From Gammaproteobacteria bacterium (GTDB taxonomy: Bacteria > Pseudomonadota > Gammaproteobacteria > Pseudomonadales > Pseudohongiellaceae), in contig JAQWMX010000001.1 in NCBI GenBank assembly GCA_029246545.1, positions 1 to 64,000 of the forward strand: 64,000 nt of DNA. Direction: 5' to 3'. Both the position numbers and the translations under genes were made by a program. The notes under the pieces are model-generated. The model did not search any database. It was not told the origin of the DNA and saw nothing but the letters and a program-made list of their open reading frames with translations. The stretch's first letter is position 1, and every line of letters begins with the position of its first letter. Positions 47,871-58,770 of this stretch are shown here, in pieces.

Positions 47871-49034
47871 ATGTTAAGGAAGTTTACACATCTACTAATC
47901 GGAGCAAGCTTAATGCTGACTGCGTCGCTTACTGTATACGCACAGTCCGATACTTATTTTGCATCAAACTACGGTTATCGCCTTGCTATGGTAGCCGATG
48001 GCTTAGTTCAGCCTTGGTCTATGGCTTGGTTACCTAATGGTGACATGCTGGTAACTGAACGTCCTGGGCGTCTACGCATTATTCGAGATGGTAATTTATT
48101 GCCTGATGAAGTTTCTGGTACACCTGAAGTATTTTATGAAGGCCAAGGTGGGCTGTTTGACGTTACACCTCACCCAGACTTTGCTAATAATCAATTGGTC
48201 TATTTAAGCTTTTCTAGAGCAAATGGTGACAATTCAACCACTGCTATCGTTAGAAGTCGCTTTGTAAATGACCGATTAACTAACGTGGAAGAAATCTTTG
48301 CAGCCGATGCTGATGGAGCCAGTCATTATGGTGGACGCCTAGCCTTTGACAGCACAAACCATCTATATCTAACACTTGGTGATCGGCAGATGCCACCATC
48401 AGGGGACCTCGAAGCTCACTCTGCTCAAGATACCAGCAACCATGAGGGCGTCATTGTGCGTCTAAATGATGACGGTTCTGTTCCTGTGGATAATCCTTAT
48501 GCAGGCCAAGACGGTTATAAGCCAGAAATATTCAGTTATGGTCATCGCAGCCAGCAAGGTCTTGCATTTCATCCAATAACAGGTGATTTATGGGAAACCG
48601 AGCATGGCCCTCAAGGTGGTGATGAACTAAATATCATTACTGCCGGTAATAACTACGGTTGGCCTGTAGTTGGCCGAGGCGTTAATTATGGCCTGGGCAA
48701 CCCTATCCATGAGTCAATCATTCAAATTGGCATGGAACAACCTCAACATTTCTGGGTGCCATCTATAGCTACTTCTGGCTTGATGATTTATACCGGTGAC
48801 ATATTCCCCCTCTGGCACGGTGATGTCTTTGCAGGTGGTCTCGGTGGCGAACAACTAGCACATATCATGCTGGATGATGACAACAGAACTGTTGTTCGTG
48901 AAGAAACTTTGGCATACGGCATAGGGCGTATACGTGATGTTCGCCAAGGTCCTGATGGCTATATCTATATCTCAGTAGAAGATAGAGAAAATGGTACAGA
49001 AACACCTATTTATCGACTAGAGCCTGTTGATTAA
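47871..49034 (+). CDS. PQQ-dependent soluble aldose sugar dehydrogenase
   Basis: The protein is 387 aa from ATG 47871, which has a strong AAGGGGGAAG ribosome site; an in-frame ATG at 47817 has none. The signal peptide is residues 1-25 (ending VYAQ). The six-bladed GDH/YliI family is recognisable from LVQPWSMAWLPNGDMLVTER, GGLFDVTPHPDFANNQLVYL, SHYGGRLAFDSTNHLYLTLG, FSYGHRSQQGLAFHPITGDL-WETEHGPQGGDE and NNYGWPVV. It oxidises sugar hemiacetals in the periplasm with PQQ and Ca2+. No PQQ synthesis genes are in the window. Confidence 0.93.
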   Translation: MLRKFTHLLIGASLMLTASLTVYAQSDTYFASNYGYRLAMVADGLVQPWSMAWLPNGDMLVTERPGRLRIIRDGNLLPDEVSGTPEVFYEGQGGLFDVTPHPDFANNQLVYLSFSRANGDNSTTAIVRSRFVNDRLTNVEEIFAADADGASHYGGRLAFDSTNHLYLTLGDRQMPPSGDLEAHSAQDTSNHEGVIVRLNDDGSVPVDNPYAGQDGYKPEIFSYGHRSQQGLAFHPITGDLWETEHGPQGGDELNIITAGNNYGWPVVGRGVNYGLGNPIHESIIQIGMEQPQHFWVPSIATSGLMIYTGDIFPLWHGDVFAGGLGGEQLAHIMLDDDNRTVVREETLAYGIGRIRDVRQGPDGYIYISVEDRENGTETPIYRLEPVD

Positions 49035-49089
49035 TAGATACTCTCTTACTCTTTATATAAAGAGTAAAAAGAAGAGCAAGAGAAACAAC

Positions 49090-49119
49090 AAAAAGCCCAC
49101 TTATGAGTGGGCTTTTTTT
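49090..49119. terminator. Bidirectional rho-independent terminator
   Basis: An A-run, AGCCCACTTATGAGTGGGCT and a T-run lie 55 nt after the sugar dehydrogenase stop. It can also stop the leftward frameshifted membrane gene, whose end is 25 bp away. Confidence 0.92.
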
Positions 49120-49143
49120 ATACAAATATTGCAGATTTAATAT

Positions 49144-49480
49144 CTACGGCTTTGTGAAAACAAGATTTCTGGGTTTTAAGAATTTACGGCCTAATAATAA
49201 GGCCAGAAACAACAACATAAAATATATTGGAAAACCGCGTAGAGCAGATGTAAATATTGCTTCTCGTAATGCTGTATCAGTTAATAGGCCCTCTTGCTGG
49301 GCACGTAATGAAGCAACATAAACAGTGTATAAATGAGCCTAAAAAAGAAGAATCAAGCATGCCTGCAACAAACTCATTTCGTGAGTCAGCAATAAATACC
49401 AATGAAAGAACATACAGGCCAACAATAATGGCAAAAAATACAACTAAGACCCACGATGCTTTTTGAATAATTTTAATCAT
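49144..49480 (-). pseudogene. Small two-helix membrane protein split by a frameshift
   Basis: The first frame starts MIKIIQKASWVLVVFFAIIV with a clear helix and continues to FVAGMLDSSFLGSF before drifting to a poor tail ending at 49277. Another frame takes over near 49325 with VYVASLRAQQEGLLTDTALR, then REAIFTSALRGFPIYFMLLF, a second helix and a basic end to the stop at 49144-49146. Together they make a sensible ~110-aa protein. The join is near a run of six T residues (minus strand), but the needed shift is +1, so it is not the classic -1 slippery case; mutation or assembly indel is likelier. Confidence 0.6.
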
Positions 49481-49639
49481 TACTTTTCATTCCTAATTCT
49501 TATTCTTCGTTTTTTATTTTTCCGGAATTAATTTAGTTATTTGAAAAATAGCTGCTCGCCTTCATACAATTTTAAAATTTTTCCTTCTGCATGTATCAGG
49601 GAGATCAATGCCCTCAAAAGGATATAGTTAAACCGTTAA

Positions 49640-50077
49640 CTAGTCTTGTGATGAAGGAGTCAGGCCATGTTTAGCCGTTAGGGAATTTTCATACTGCCAG
49701 CCTTCAGGCGTTACAATAGTGTCATCATTGGTTCCTGCAATTCGACAGGCCGCAACCTTCTTCGGCGGATCGTTGTGAATATCTAAGTGTCCATATTCTA
49801 GCCAATTACACTTGGTTGAAACCCCGTATATTTGATCTACAAGCACAAAATCTTGTGCACCTTCACTGCCTTGATAGACGAGGTTAAAAGATTCCAGCTT
49901 ATCAACGAATTCTTTTGCCTCATCCCCGTCCAAAAAGCCAAGGCGTACAATTTTGTCATCTTTACACCACGAAAAATTCGGGACATATTGCCTGAAACCT
50001 TCCCATCCATCAGGGATTATTCGATTAATTGCCTCTAACTTTATGATTACTGATACACCTTCGACCAGAACTGTCAT
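49640..50077 (-). CDS. Hypothetical soluble protein
   Basis: This 145-aa acidic protein has no signal peptide or membrane helix. An N-terminal alpha/beta region (AINRIIPDGWEGFRQYVPNF, DKIVRLGFLDGDEAKEFVDK, LVYQGSEGAQDFVLVDQIYG) and a Cys-containing second half (TKCNWLEYGHLDIHNDPPKK) are visible. The composition is protein-like and the start context is reasonable. I do not recognise the family. Gap 49482-49639 holds nothing seen. Confidence 0.65.
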   Translation of the reverse strand: MTVLVEGVSVIIKLEAINRIIPDGWEGFRQYVPNFSWCKDDKIVRLGFLDGDEAKEFVDKLESFNLVYQGSEGAQDFVLVDQIYGVSTKCNWLEYGHLDIHNDPPKKVAACRIAGTNDDTIVTPEGWQYENSLTAKHGLTPSSQD

Positions 50078-50223
50078 TTATATTCCCTCTCTACCTCAAT
50101 GTTAAGAAAGTTGGTATTAGCCTGTTAGAAAATCTCTATAAATAACCAACAAAATTGATAGCTCATATTGCCATAGCCTTTTCACATTAAGCAAAGGTTG
50201 TGCAACCAGATGGCAACCCCACT

Positions 50224-51108
50224 TCAAATTTGTTCAACTTGATAACCTCTATTACGCAGGAGTTCAACCAATCCATCTTCACCAACTAGATGTGCTACAC
50301 CTACCAAGACTAATTCAGTATCGGCATCATTAAACATGGCTTCTATTGTTGGCATCCATTTATTGTTCCTATCAACCAAAAGCGATTGATATACGCCCGG
50401 TGTATTTTCTTCCATTTCATCCACAAAAAGATCGACCAAATCGCTAGACCTGCCATTGCGCCAGATTGAAACCATACTCTCAATATCGCTATCAATTTTT
50501 TCTAAATCTTTTAATGAAAGTAAAACATATTCGCTTTCTTCGCCCTCACCCATTGCCTCTACAAAGCCAATTTGTACATCCAAGGTTTCAAACGCATTAA
50601 TAGTTTTACCATCAATTTTGGCTCGCTCGTGGAAATGCACATCTACACCATCCGGTGTAAATCCACGGCTTTGAAATTCTAGTAATTCAAGCGTACTCAT
50701 TAACATACCTGGTTTCATGTTCTGCAACATTAACATTGGCATTCCAAACTTCTCGACATAAGCCGTTAAGGTTTCATAGGCTTCATTATTTAAAACTGTC
50801 TGTAGAGTTCTACCATCTGTGTACATCAATCTTTGTAACATGCCCAATTGACCCGCTGGATCATTCATCGAATCTATATCAATTTCAAAATAAAGATTGT
50901 CCGATGCGGAGTATGCAATTTCGTATTCAGAAGGTAAGGGATAATCATCTGCACGCAGCATATGAATAGTGCCACCCAGATACACTTTATTATCGCCTTT
51001 ACTTGCTAACCAGACTGAGCTTTGGGCTGAAGATTGGCTTGCACAAAACAAAACCAACAATAGAAAGGTAAATAATTGAGAAGCTGAATTGCCTGGCTTA
51101 AATAGCAT
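50224..51108 (-). CDS. TraB/GumN family secreted protein
   Basis: This 294-aa protein has signal peptide residues 1-28 (LLLVLFCASQSSAQS). The TraB/GumN motifs are VYLGGTIHMLRADDYPLPSE (about residues 42-61), LYFEIDIDSM, and the C-terminal ELVLVGVAHLVGEDGLVELLRNRGYQVEQI, which holds the second GxxH. The family is related to metal-dependent TIKI-type proteases; its bacterial substrates are unknown. It lies just downstream of metH but with a separate start and signal. Confidence 0.88.
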   Translation of the reverse strand: MLFKPGNSASQLFTFLLLVLFCASQSSAQSSVWLASKGDNKVYLGGTIHMLRADDYPLPSEYEIAYSASDNLYFEIDIDSMNDPAGQLGMLQRLMYTDGRTLQTVLNNEAYETLTAYVEKFGMPMLMLQNMKPGMLMSTLELLEFQSRGFTPDGVDVHFHERAKIDGKTINAFETLDVQIGFVEAMGEGEESEYVLLSLKDLEKIDSDIESMVSIWRNGRSSDLVDLFVDEMEENTPGVYQSLLVDRNNKWMPTIEAMFNDADTELVLVGVAHLVGEDGLVELLRNRGYQVEQI

Positions 51109-51171
51109 GTCTAACTCCCCTATAAACTAATGTGCCGGCGTCTAGAAAAATGGTCTAGAAAGGTAGTAGCC

Positions 51172-54100
51172 TTAAGACGCTAAAATCGGACTTAACCAGC
51201 GTCTGGCTTCATCTAGAGTCCAACCCTTTCGCTCAGCATATTCAATCAGCTGGTCTTCTGCAATTTTTCCAACCGCAAAATAACGACTGTCAGGGTGAGA
51301 ATAATAAATACCGCTAACAGACGCAGCAGGTAACATGGCAAAACTTTCTGTCAGTGTGATACCTGTTTGATCAACTGCATCCAACATTGAGAATAATGTA
51401 TCTTTTTCCGTATGATCCGGACAAGCTGGGTATCCCGGTGCAGGACGGATGCCCTGGTATTTTTCACTGATCAGGTCAGCATTGGACAAAGCTTCATCAC
51501 TCGCATAGCCCCAGAATTCTTTACGAACTTTTTCGTGCATGCATTCTGCAAATGATTCTGCAAAACGATCGGCAAGCGCTAGCAACATAATGGCCCTATA
51601 GTCGTCATTATCTTGTTTATATTTCTCGACCATTACCTCAACTTCATGCCCTGCAGTAACAGCGAAGCCGCCTATCCAGTCGGCCTTGGCACTATCTTTT
51701 GGTGCAATAAAATCAGCCAATGCATAGTTGGCTTTGCCTTCACGACGCTGTTCGATCTGCTGACGTAAAGTATGGAGTATTTTAAACACTTTAGAACGTT
51801 CAGCATCAGCATAAACTTCAATATCATCGCCCGCGCTGTTCGCTGGCCAAAAACCAATAACAGCTTTTGGCGTAATAAGCTTCCCCTCAACTAGATCTTT
51901 TAGCATTTCTTGCGCATCGGCATAAAGTTCACGTGCGCTTTCACCGACCACTTCATCGTCCAAAATTTTTGGAAACTTACCAGCAAGATCCCAACTTCTG
52001 AAAAAAGGTGACCAATCAAAACGGTCGATCAGCGTCTGTAGATCAAATTCTTCAAAGACCTTAATGCCAGTAAATGCAGGTTCAGTTCCGGTAAACTTAG
52101 ACCAATCTATTTTTGGCTTATTGGCTCTGGCTTGTTCCAGCTTCAAAATATTTCTTACTTTATTTTTCTTTAAACGTTGTACACGCAGCTGATCATATTC
52201 AGTTCGAATATCTGATTTATAGGACTCAGTTTCATCACCTAAGAGCTTGCTAACCACCCCTACGGAACGTGAAGCGTCTGGCACGTAAATTGTTGATCCA
52301 CTGTATTTCTCTTCAATTTTTACTGCAGTATGTACACGAGAAGTTGTGGCTCCACCTATTAATAAAGGCAGGTTAAAACCTTCACGCTCTAGCTCGCTAG
52401 CAACATGCACCATTTCATCTAGGCTTGGTGTTATTAGTCCGGAAATGCCCACGATATCAGCATTTTCTTCTTTAACCGCTTGCAGTATTTTACTGCTAGG
52501 CACCATCACGCCAAGGTCTATAACCTTATAGCCATTACAACTCAATACCACGCCGACGATATTTTTACCGATGTCATGCACATCACCTTTGGCCGTAGCC
52601 AACACAATAACGCCAGCATGTTTTTGTTTTTCACCACTTGCATCAAGAATATAAGGTTCAAGATGTGCAACAGACTTTTTCATCACCCGTGCGCTTTTTA
52701 CAACCTGCGGCAAAAACATTTTTCCCGAACCAAAAAGATCACCGACAGTATTCATTCCATCCATTAATGGGCCTTCAATTACCTTAATGGCAGAACCTAA
52801 ATGCTCATAAGCTTCTTGCGTATCATCAATAATGAACTCATCAATACCATGCACTAAGGAATAAGCTAAGCGTTGTTCTACTGGTTCTTCGCGCCAAGCT
52901 AAAATTTCTTTTTCATCTTTTACTTCAGAGACAATTGCCGTCGCCAGCTCTAACAACCGTTCGCCAGCATCTTCTCTTTTATTAAAAATGACATCTTCAA
53001 TCGCTGCACGTAAATCATCATCTATATCTTCGTAAACGGGCAATTTACCCGCATTAACAATGGCCATATCCATGCCGACTTTAATTGCGTGATAAAGAAA
53101 AACTGAATGCATAGCTTCACGCAGTGCATTATTGCCTCGAAAGGAAAAGGATAAATTCGATAAACCACCAGACACTTTGGCGTGTGGTAGATTAAGCTTG
53201 ATCCATTTTGTTGCGTCAATAAAAGCCTTGCCGTATCCATTATGCTCAGCAATACCCGTTGCCACTGCAAAAATATTTGGATCAAAAATTATATCCTGGG
53301 GAGGAATGCCGGCCACTTCGGTAAGTAACTTATACGCGCGTTCACAAATTTTAATTTTGCGTTCATAAGTATCTGCCTGACCTGTTTCATCAAAGGCCAT
53401 TACGACAACAGCTGCACCATAACGTTTAACTAAACTTGCCTGCTCAAGGAAGAGCTCTTCGCCTTCCTTAAGACTGATGGAGTTAACTATGCCTTTACCT
53501 TGTATACATTTGAGCCCCGCCTCAATCACTGACCATTTAGATGAGTCCACCATAAACGGTACGCGAGCGATATCGGGTTCGGCTGCAATCAGGTTTAAAA
53601 AACGAATCATGGCTGCTTCAGAATCCAGCATGCCTTCGTCCATATTCACATCAATAATCTGAGCGCCGCCTTCAACCTGTTCAAGCGCCACACTAATCGC
53701 CGTGTCATAATCTTCATTAAGAATCAGTGTTTCAAAACGTTTTGAACCGGTAACATTGGTGCGCTCACCAACATTAATAAAATTACTCTCCTTACTTAAG
53801 GTGACTGCCTCCAGGCCTGATAAACGACACAAGTCATTAGGTTCTGGTAGCTCCCGTGGCGCTGTATTTTCAATAGATTCCCGAATTACTCGAATATGTT
53901 CAGGCGTAGTTCCACAACAACCACCGACAATATTTACCAAGCCAGATTTTGCGAACTCAGCGATAATTCCTGCCATATGCTCAGGGCTTTCATCGTATTC
54001 ACCAAATTCATTTGGTAGCCCGGCATTGGGATGGCAACTAACGCTAACTTCAGAAACTCTAGATAAGTCATCAATGTATTCGCGCAGTTGCGCAGCACCT

Positions 54101-54840
54101 AAAGCACAGTTAAGCCCAATACTTATAGGTTCAGCGTGTTGTACAGAGTTATAAAAAGCTTCTACAACTTGACCACTTAATGTACGGCCACTTTGATCGG
54201 TTATAGTCCCAGAGATCATCATCGGTAAATTTACATCATGTTGTTTTTCAAAATGTTTTACTGCTGCAATAGCGGCTTTAGCATTAAGCGTATCGAAAAC
54301 GGTTTCGATCAGCATGATGTCAGCGCCACCATCATATAAACCTTTAATGGACTGTGAATAATCATCAAACAAATCATCAAAGGTAACAGCACGGAAGCCT
54401 GCATCTTCAACATTAGGGGACATAGAGGCGGTTCGATTAGTTGGTCCTATTATCCCGGCAACCCAACAAGGCCGTGAATTCTTCTTGTTATAAGCAGATA
54501 TCGCTTCACGCGCCAAGGTAGCTCCAGCAACATTTAGCTCATAGGCCAACTCACTTAAATTGTAATCTGCTTGTGCAATGCTAGTTGAGTTAAAGGTATT
54601 GGATTTGAGAATATCTGCGCCCGCTTCAAGATATTCAGTATGAATCTGTTTAATTAATTCGGCCCTGGTAAGACTTAGCAGGTCATTGTTACCACGCAAT
54701 TCACCTGTGTGGTCTTTAAACCTATCTCCACGGAAGTCGTCTTCTTGTAAACTATAACCTTGAATCATGGTGCCCATTGCACCGTCTAGAAACAAGATTC
54801 TTTCCTGTAATGTCTGGGTAAATATTTCTTGCTGTGACAT
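51172..54840 (-). CDS. metH: Cobalamin-dependent methionine synthase
   Basis: This 1,222-aa enzyme transfers a methyl group from methyl-THF to homocysteine through cobalamin. Domains in order: homocysteine-binding barrel with Zn Cys ([35 protein letters not shown]), pterin-binding domain ([14 protein letters not shown], about 360; [13 protein letters not shown]), cobalamin cap and Rossmann domain with the B12 His in [20 protein letters not shown] (about 758-777), and the C-terminal SAM reactivation domain ([15 protein letters not shown], about 1148). Length matches E. coli MetH (1,227). Its start overlaps the metF stop (TAATG), coupling the two genes that make and use methyl-THF. Confidence 0.98.
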   Translation of the reverse strand: MSQQEIFTQTLQERILFLDGAMGTMIQGYSLQEDDFRGDRFKDHTGELRGNNDLLSLTRAELIKQIHTEYLEAGADILKSNTFNSTSIAQADYNLSELAYELNVAGATLAREAISAYNKKNSRPCWVAGIIGPTNRTASMSPNVEDAGFRAVTFDDLFDDYSQSIKGLYDGGADIMLIETVFDTLNAKAAIAAVKHFEKQHDVNLPMMISGTITDQSGRTLSGQVVEAFYNSVQHAEPISIGLNCALGAAQLREYIDDLSRVSEVSVSCHPNAGLPNEFGEYDESPEHMAGIIAEFAKSGLVNIVGGCCGTTPEHIRVIRESIENTAPRELPEPNDLCRLSGLEAVTLSKESNFINVGERTNVTGSKRFETLILNEDYDTAISVALEQVEGGAQIIDVNMDEGMLDSEAAMIRFLNLIAAEPDIARVPFMVDSSKWSVIEAGLKCIQGKGIVNSISLKEGEELFLEQASLVKRYGAAVVVMAFDETGQADTYERKIKICERAYKLLTEVAGIPPQDIIFDPNIFAVATGIAEHNGYGKAFIDATKWIKLNLPHAKVSGGLSNLSFSFRGNNALREAMHSVFLYHAIKVGMDMAIVNAGKLPVYEDIDDDLRAAIEDVIFNKREDAGERLLELATAIVSEVKDEKEILAWREEPVEQRLAYSLVHGIDEFIIDDTQEAYEHLGSAIKVIEGPLMDGMNTVGDLFGSGKMFLPQVVKSARVMKKSVAHLEPYILDASGEKQKHAGVIVLATAKGDVHDIGKNIVGVVLSCNGYKVIDLGVMVPSSKILQAVKEENADIVGISGLITPSLDEMVHVASELEREGFNLPLLIGGATTSRVHTAVKIEEKYSGSTIYVPDASRSVGVVSKLLGDETESYKSDIRTEYDQLRVQRLKKNKVRNILKLEQARANKPKIDWSKFTGTEPAFTGIKVFEEFDLQTLIDRFDWSPFFRSWDLAGKFPKILDDEVVGESARELYADAQEMLKDLVEGKLITPKAVIGFWPANSAGDDIEVYADAERSKVFKILHTLRQQIEQRREGKANYALADFIAPKDSAKADWIGGFAVTAGHEVEVMVEKYKQDNDDYRAIMLLALADRFAESFAECMHEKVRKEFWGYASDEALSNADLISEKYQGIRPAPGYPACPDHTEKDTLFSMLDAVDQTGITLTESFAMLPAASVSGIYYSHPDSRYFAVGKIAEDQLIEYAERKGWTLDEARRWLSPILAS

Positions 54841-55739
54841 TAGCTGCTCTCTTTATTTTCTTCGGTAGCATCCACACCCAAAGAATGACAAACAGCACGC
54901 GTTAAATCGGATTTATTCAATGTGTAAAAATGAAAAGTTCTTTCTCCAGCATCATATAGCTTTTCACATTGCTCAATGCATACAGCTGCCGCTAACATGC
55001 TATTCACGGATGAAGAAGGCTCGATGCCATCGAACATTTTTATCATCCAAGCTGGAATATGCGTACCGCATTTTTTTGCTAGTTCCTGTACTCGAGTGAA
55101 ATTCAGGATTGGCAAAATACCAGGAATAATTGGGACATCAATACCTGATGACCTAGCCTTATCTACAAAACGAATATAGGCATCGGTATCAAAAAAGAAT
55201 TGAGTAATGCAACGCTTAGCACCAGCATCAATCTTCTGTTTTAACACTTTAATTTCATGATCGAGACCCGGCGACTCGGGATGGCTTTCTGGATAGGCCG
55301 CTACGCTAATATCAAAATCAGCGACTTTATTTAAGCCACGTATAAATTCTGTGGCATTTGCATAACCATCAGGATGCACTGTAAATTTTTCTTGCCCACC
55401 AGGTGGGTCGCCGCGTAAGGCTACTAGCCGTGTAATACCAGCAGCATGAAATTGCCGAGCCATGTCATCTGCCTCAGCTTTGGTTGAACCAACACAAGTT
55501 AAATGTGCAACTGGGTCAAGTGAAGTGTCGGCAAGGATCCGCTCTACGATTTTTAAACTGCGATCCCGAGTAGTGCCCCCTGCTCCATAGGTTATGGAGA
55601 TAAATTCAGGGTTCAGCAACGCTAAATTATCTATAGATTCCCAAAATCGATCGGCATTTCCAAGATCAGCAGGAGGAAAAAACTCAAAGGAAACAGATAC
55701 TTGCTCTCTATTTTCAGAAAATTGATTGGCAAAACTCAT
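54840..55739 (-). CDS. metF: 5,10-methylenetetrahydrofolate reductase
   Basis: This 299-aa FAD enzyme makes 5-methyl-THF for MetH. The family blocks are [20 protein letters not shown] (about residues 15-34), [17 protein letters not shown] (about 56), [32 protein letters not shown] and [20 protein letters not shown]. Length matches E. coli MetF (296). It is first in the leftward metF-metH operon and divergent from metR, 103 bp apart; I did not find a clear MetR or MetJ operator there. Confidence 0.97.
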   Translation of the reverse strand: MSFANQFSENREQVSVSFEFFPPADLGNADRFWESIDNLALLNPEFISITYGAGGTTRDRSLKIVERILADTSLDPVAHLTCVGSTKAEADDMARQFHAAGITRLVALRGDPPGGQEKFTVHPDGYANATEFIRGLNKVADFDISVAAYPESHPESPGLDHEIKVLKQKIDAGAKRCITQFFFDTDAYIRFVDKARSSGIDVPIIPGILPILNFTRVQELAKKCGTHIPAWMIKMFDGIEPSSSVNSMLAAAVCIEQCEKLYDAGERTFHFYTLNKSDLTRAVCHSLGVDATEENKESS

Positions 55740-55842
55740 AGTCTTATTTTAAATCAACGGTTAAAAAAGTGTTGCTATCATCCCCGAAGTTATTTATAAG
55801 GTCAATTAATATATATTTATAATTATTATTAGCAAAGCTTAT

Positions 55843-56790
55843 ATGAAATCACCTCTGGAAATACGACATTTACTCTTATTACAAACGCTGGCTGATACTG
55901 GCACCTTGTCTCGCACTGCTGAGCATATCCATGTTACGCAATCTGCCTTATCACAACAGATTAAGCAGCTTGAAGACTTTTATGATACCTCACTGTTTGA
56001 ACGAAAAAGTAATCCGATTCGTTTTACTCCCGCCGGAGAAAGGCTATTAAATCTTGCACGCTTTTGTTTGCCTCAGGTAGATTCTGCTGAACGTGATATT
56101 GCTCGCATTGCATCAGGTTCAGTTGGTCGCTTACGCATCGCAATTGAATGCCATAGCTGTTTTGATTGGCTCATGCCGACCATGGATAAATTTCGAGGCC
56201 AATGGCCTGAAGTAGAGCAAGACCTGGTCTCTGGATTAACACCAGACCCAGTTGCTTTACTGCTAACTGATGAAGCTGATTTGGCTGTACATACTGAGCC
56301 TGATCAACGTGAAGGTGTGGTTTATCACGCCTTGTTTGATTTTGAAATGGTTGCTTGCTGTTCACCTATGCACCCGGTCGCCAGTCGCCCTTATATAAAG
56401 CCTGAAGACTTTGTCAACGAAACCCTGATTCAATACCCGGTTGATGACAATATGTTAGATGGCATTAAACATTTCTTAAGGCCTGCCGGGATTAGCCCTA
56501 AAGCTAGAAGAACCGCAGAATTAACTTTAGCAATTATTCAATTAACAGCGAGTGGGCGTGGTCTCAGCATGTTGCCAACCTGGTCGGTACAACCACAAGC
56601 GGACCAAGGTTATATAAAGACCAAGCCTTTAGGTAAAGAAGGACTTTGGTGCAGGCTCTATGCAGCAACAATGCATGATGCTGAGCCCTGGTTAGAAAAC
56701 TTCTTAGAATTGGTTAGGACCTTAGCACCAATCAGCCTTCCAGGAATTAGGCCCTGTGCTGATAAACTATTCCAAAGAATGAATCACTAG
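55843..56790 (+). CDS. metR: MetR-type LysR transcriptional regulator
   Basis: This 315-aa protein has an N-terminal winged helix-turn-helix (LEIRHLLLLQTLADTGTLSR-TAEHIHVTQSALSQQIKQLE, residues 4-43) followed by the LysR substrate domain. MetR senses homocysteine and activates metE/metH-type genes. Identity is inferred from strong similarity of layout to MetR and from the divergent metF-metH neighbours. It overlaps the DUF1015 gene tail-to-tail by 24 bp. Confidence 0.92.
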   Translation: MKSPLEIRHLLLLQTLADTGTLSRTAEHIHVTQSALSQQIKQLEDFYDTSLFERKSNPIRFTPAGERLLNLARFCLPQVDSAERDIARIASGSVGRLRIAIECHSCFDWLMPTMDKFRGQWPEVEQDLVSGLTPDPVALLLTDEADLAVHTEPDQREGVVYHALFDFEMVACCSPMHPVASRPYIKPEDFVNETLIQYPVDDNMLDGIKHFLRPAGISPKARRTAELTLAIIQLTASGRGLSMLPTWSVQPQADQGYIKTKPLGKEGLWCRLYAATMHDAEPWLENFLELVRTLAPISLPGIRPCADKLFQRMNH

Positions 56791-58008
56791 TCCACTACGC
56801 AACTTGGGTTCGAACCAAGTTGATTTGGGCGGCATAACTTCACCAGCATCGGCGATTGCCATAAGATGTTCAATCGAGGTTGGATAGCAAGAAAATGCCA
56901 CCTTACATTCGCCACTATCTACGCGTTTTTCTAGCCCTTCCATACCTCGAATACCACCTATAAAATCAATACGATTATCTACACGCGGATCTTCGATACC
57001 CAATAGAGGGCTTAGGATATTATCTTGTAAAACTGCAACATCCAAGCGAGCTACCGGATCATTCTCATCAACAATGCCATCTTTAACTTTTAAAGAATAC
57101 CACTGCCCATTCATATACAGTCCAAACTCATGTAATGCGGAAGGTTTATATGCTTCTGTTGCAGCACTGAGCTTAAAATTTTGCTCTACAGCAGTTAAAA
57201 AAGCTTCTTCACTTAAGCCGTTTAAATCATTAACCACACGGTTGTAATCTAAAATCATCATTTGATCATGCGGGAAAACCACAACCAGAAAATTATTATA
57301 GGCTTCTGAGCCATCATGATTAGCGTTAGCTTGCTTTCGCATATTTTTAATACGAGTTGCCGCAGCAGAGCGATGATGACCATCAGCAACATATAGGCAA
57401 GGCACTTCAGCAAAAGCTTGTTGAATATTAGCTATATCTTTAGAATCACTGACCACCCAGAAAATATGTTGGATACCATCGTCTAATGTGAATTCATATT
57501 CAGGCTCAGTTTGCGCCACAGCATCAATTAAGTTATCGATACGTGATTCCGCCTGATAAGTTAAAAATACTGGTCCAACCTGAGCATTCAACATGTCCAT
57601 ATGTTTAACCCGGTCATCTTCTTTTACTGGGCGCGTGAATTCATGTTTCTTAATCAAGTTTTGCTCATATTCTTCAACAGAGGCCACAGCGACTAGTCCT
57701 GTTTGCTCATGCCCACCCATAATTTGTCGGTAAACATAATATTTCTGCGAAGCATCCTGCTTTATTATGCCGTCCGCTATAAAGCCTTGCAGATTGTCAG
57801 CACCTTTTTGATAAACGCTGTCATCATGTACATCAATCTCAGTATCGAGATCAATTTCAGGTTTGTTTACATGCAAAAAAGTATAAGGATTGCCCTCAGC
57901 CATTTCTCTGGCTTCAACACTATTGAGTACATCATAAGGTGGTGCAGCAACTTTTTCTGCTAGCGCTTTTGTCGGTCGTATACCAGTGAAAGGTAAGAGT
58001 TTAGCCAT
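56767..58008 (-). CDS. DUF1015 family protein
   Basis: The 413 residues begin MAKLLPFTGIRPTKALAEKV-AAPPYDVLNSVEAREMAEGN, the conserved DUF1015 opening. The most conserved block is LYVADGHHRSAAATRIKNMR (about residues 210-229), a GHHR motif reminiscent of a phosphoryl or nucleotide site. Function is unknown. It shares its strand with the FKBP gene 29 bp upstream, so cotranscription is likely. Confidence 0.9.
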   Translation of the reverse strand: MAKLLPFTGIRPTKALAEKVAAPPYDVLNSVEAREMAEGNPYTFLHVNKPEIDLDTEIDVHDDSVYQKGADNLQGFIADGIIKQDASQKYYVYRQIMGGHEQTGLVAVASVEEYEQNLIKKHEFTRPVKEDDRVKHMDMLNAQVGPVFLTYQAESRIDNLIDAVAQTEPEYEFTLDDGIQHIFWVVSDSKDIANIQQAFAEVPCLYVADGHHRSAAATRIKNMRKQANANHDGSEAYNNFLVVVFPHDQMMILDYNRVVNDLNGLSEEAFLTAVEQNFKLSAATEAYKPSALHEFGLYMNGQWYSLKVKDGIVDENDPVARLDVAVLQDNILSPLLGIEDPRVDNRIDFIGGIRGMEGLEKRVDSGECKVAFSCYPTSIEHLMAIADAGEVMPPKSTWFEPKLRSGLVIHSLE

Positions 58009-58037
58009 AGTCTTTTAATTAATTACCTAATAAGGAG

Positions 58038-58655
58038 TTATAGAATTTCTAGTAATTCAACATCAAATATTAAAGTGGTGAAAGGTTTGATGACATCACC
58101 AGCACCATTCTCGCCATAGGCCAATTGATGTGGAATATATAATTTGTATTTAGCACCTGGACTCATCATTTGTAAGGCCTCTGTCCAACCAGCTATGACT
58201 CCACTCACAGGGAAATCAATTGGTTCGCCTCTATCCACAGATGAATCGAAAACTGTTCCGTCCATAAGTGTGCCATGATAATGAACCTTAACTCGGGATG
58301 ATAATTCTGGGGAATCTCCTTCACCGCTCTCGATTACTTCATATTGCAGGCCAGAAGCAGTGGTTTCAACTTCTGCTTTTTCGGCATTTTTAGCTAAAAA
58401 AGCTTCTCCAACTGATTCTTGCTCACCAGCCTGTTCTTGTTGCTGCTGCAACATGCGTTTATTCAGATCATCTATGGCTTCATTCATATCTTCCAAGCTA
58501 ATTGGGCTTTCTTTACCCGCCAAAGCATCGGCCATTCCAGACAAAACCGCTTCTGGTTGCATACCATCGAATGGGTTTTTGGTAAGTTGCTCGCCCATTT
58601 GCCGGCCGATTGCGTAACTAGCTCTATCGTCAATTGAAGTTTTTGAGTCTGCCAT
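58038..58655 (-). CDS. FKBP-type peptidyl-prolyl isomerase (FklB-like)
   Basis: The 205 residues have an N-terminal dimerisation helix region (ASYAIGRQMGEQLTKNPFDG, NEAIDDLNKRMLQQQQEQAGE) and a C-terminal FKBP domain from about 95 (ASGLQYEVIESGEGDSPELS, VKVHYHGTLMDGTVFDSSVD, GVIAGWTEALQMMSPGAKYK, LYIPHQLAYGENGAGDVIKP). There is no signal peptide, so it is cytoplasmic like FklB. It assists proline isomerisation in folding. Confidence 0.94.
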   Translation of the reverse strand: MADSKTSIDDRASYAIGRQMGEQLTKNPFDGMQPEAVLSGMADALAGKESPISLEDMNEAIDDLNKRMLQQQQEQAGEQESVGEAFLAKNAEKAEVETTASGLQYEVIESGEGDSPELSSRVKVHYHGTLMDGTVFDSSVDRGEPIDFPVSGVIAGWTEALQMMSPGAKYKLYIPHQLAYGENGAGDVIKPFTTLIFDVELLEIL

Positions 58656-58770
58656 GTGTTTTCCTGCGTTATTAAAAAGGCGTGCATTCTAGCACGACAT
58701 GTTTCAGATTACGGGGCAATAAATATGAAATTAAGCTAAAATTTGGTTTTTATTTTTTGATGAAATATGG

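Noticed and set aside
49350-49366. Programmed -1 frameshift at T-TTT-TTA in the small membrane protein
   Set aside because: The -1 frame gives a short non-helical tail; the sensible second half is in the +1 frame.
53756-54154. 132-codon plus-strand open frame
   Set aside because: It is antisense to metH and shows no protein-like motif.
55740-55842. MetJ or MetR operator, or a cobalamin/SAM riboswitch, between metF and metR
   Set aside because: No AGACGTCT-like box, no clear TGAA-N5-TTCA site and only ~100 bp of AT-rich sequence, too short and unstructured for a riboswitch.
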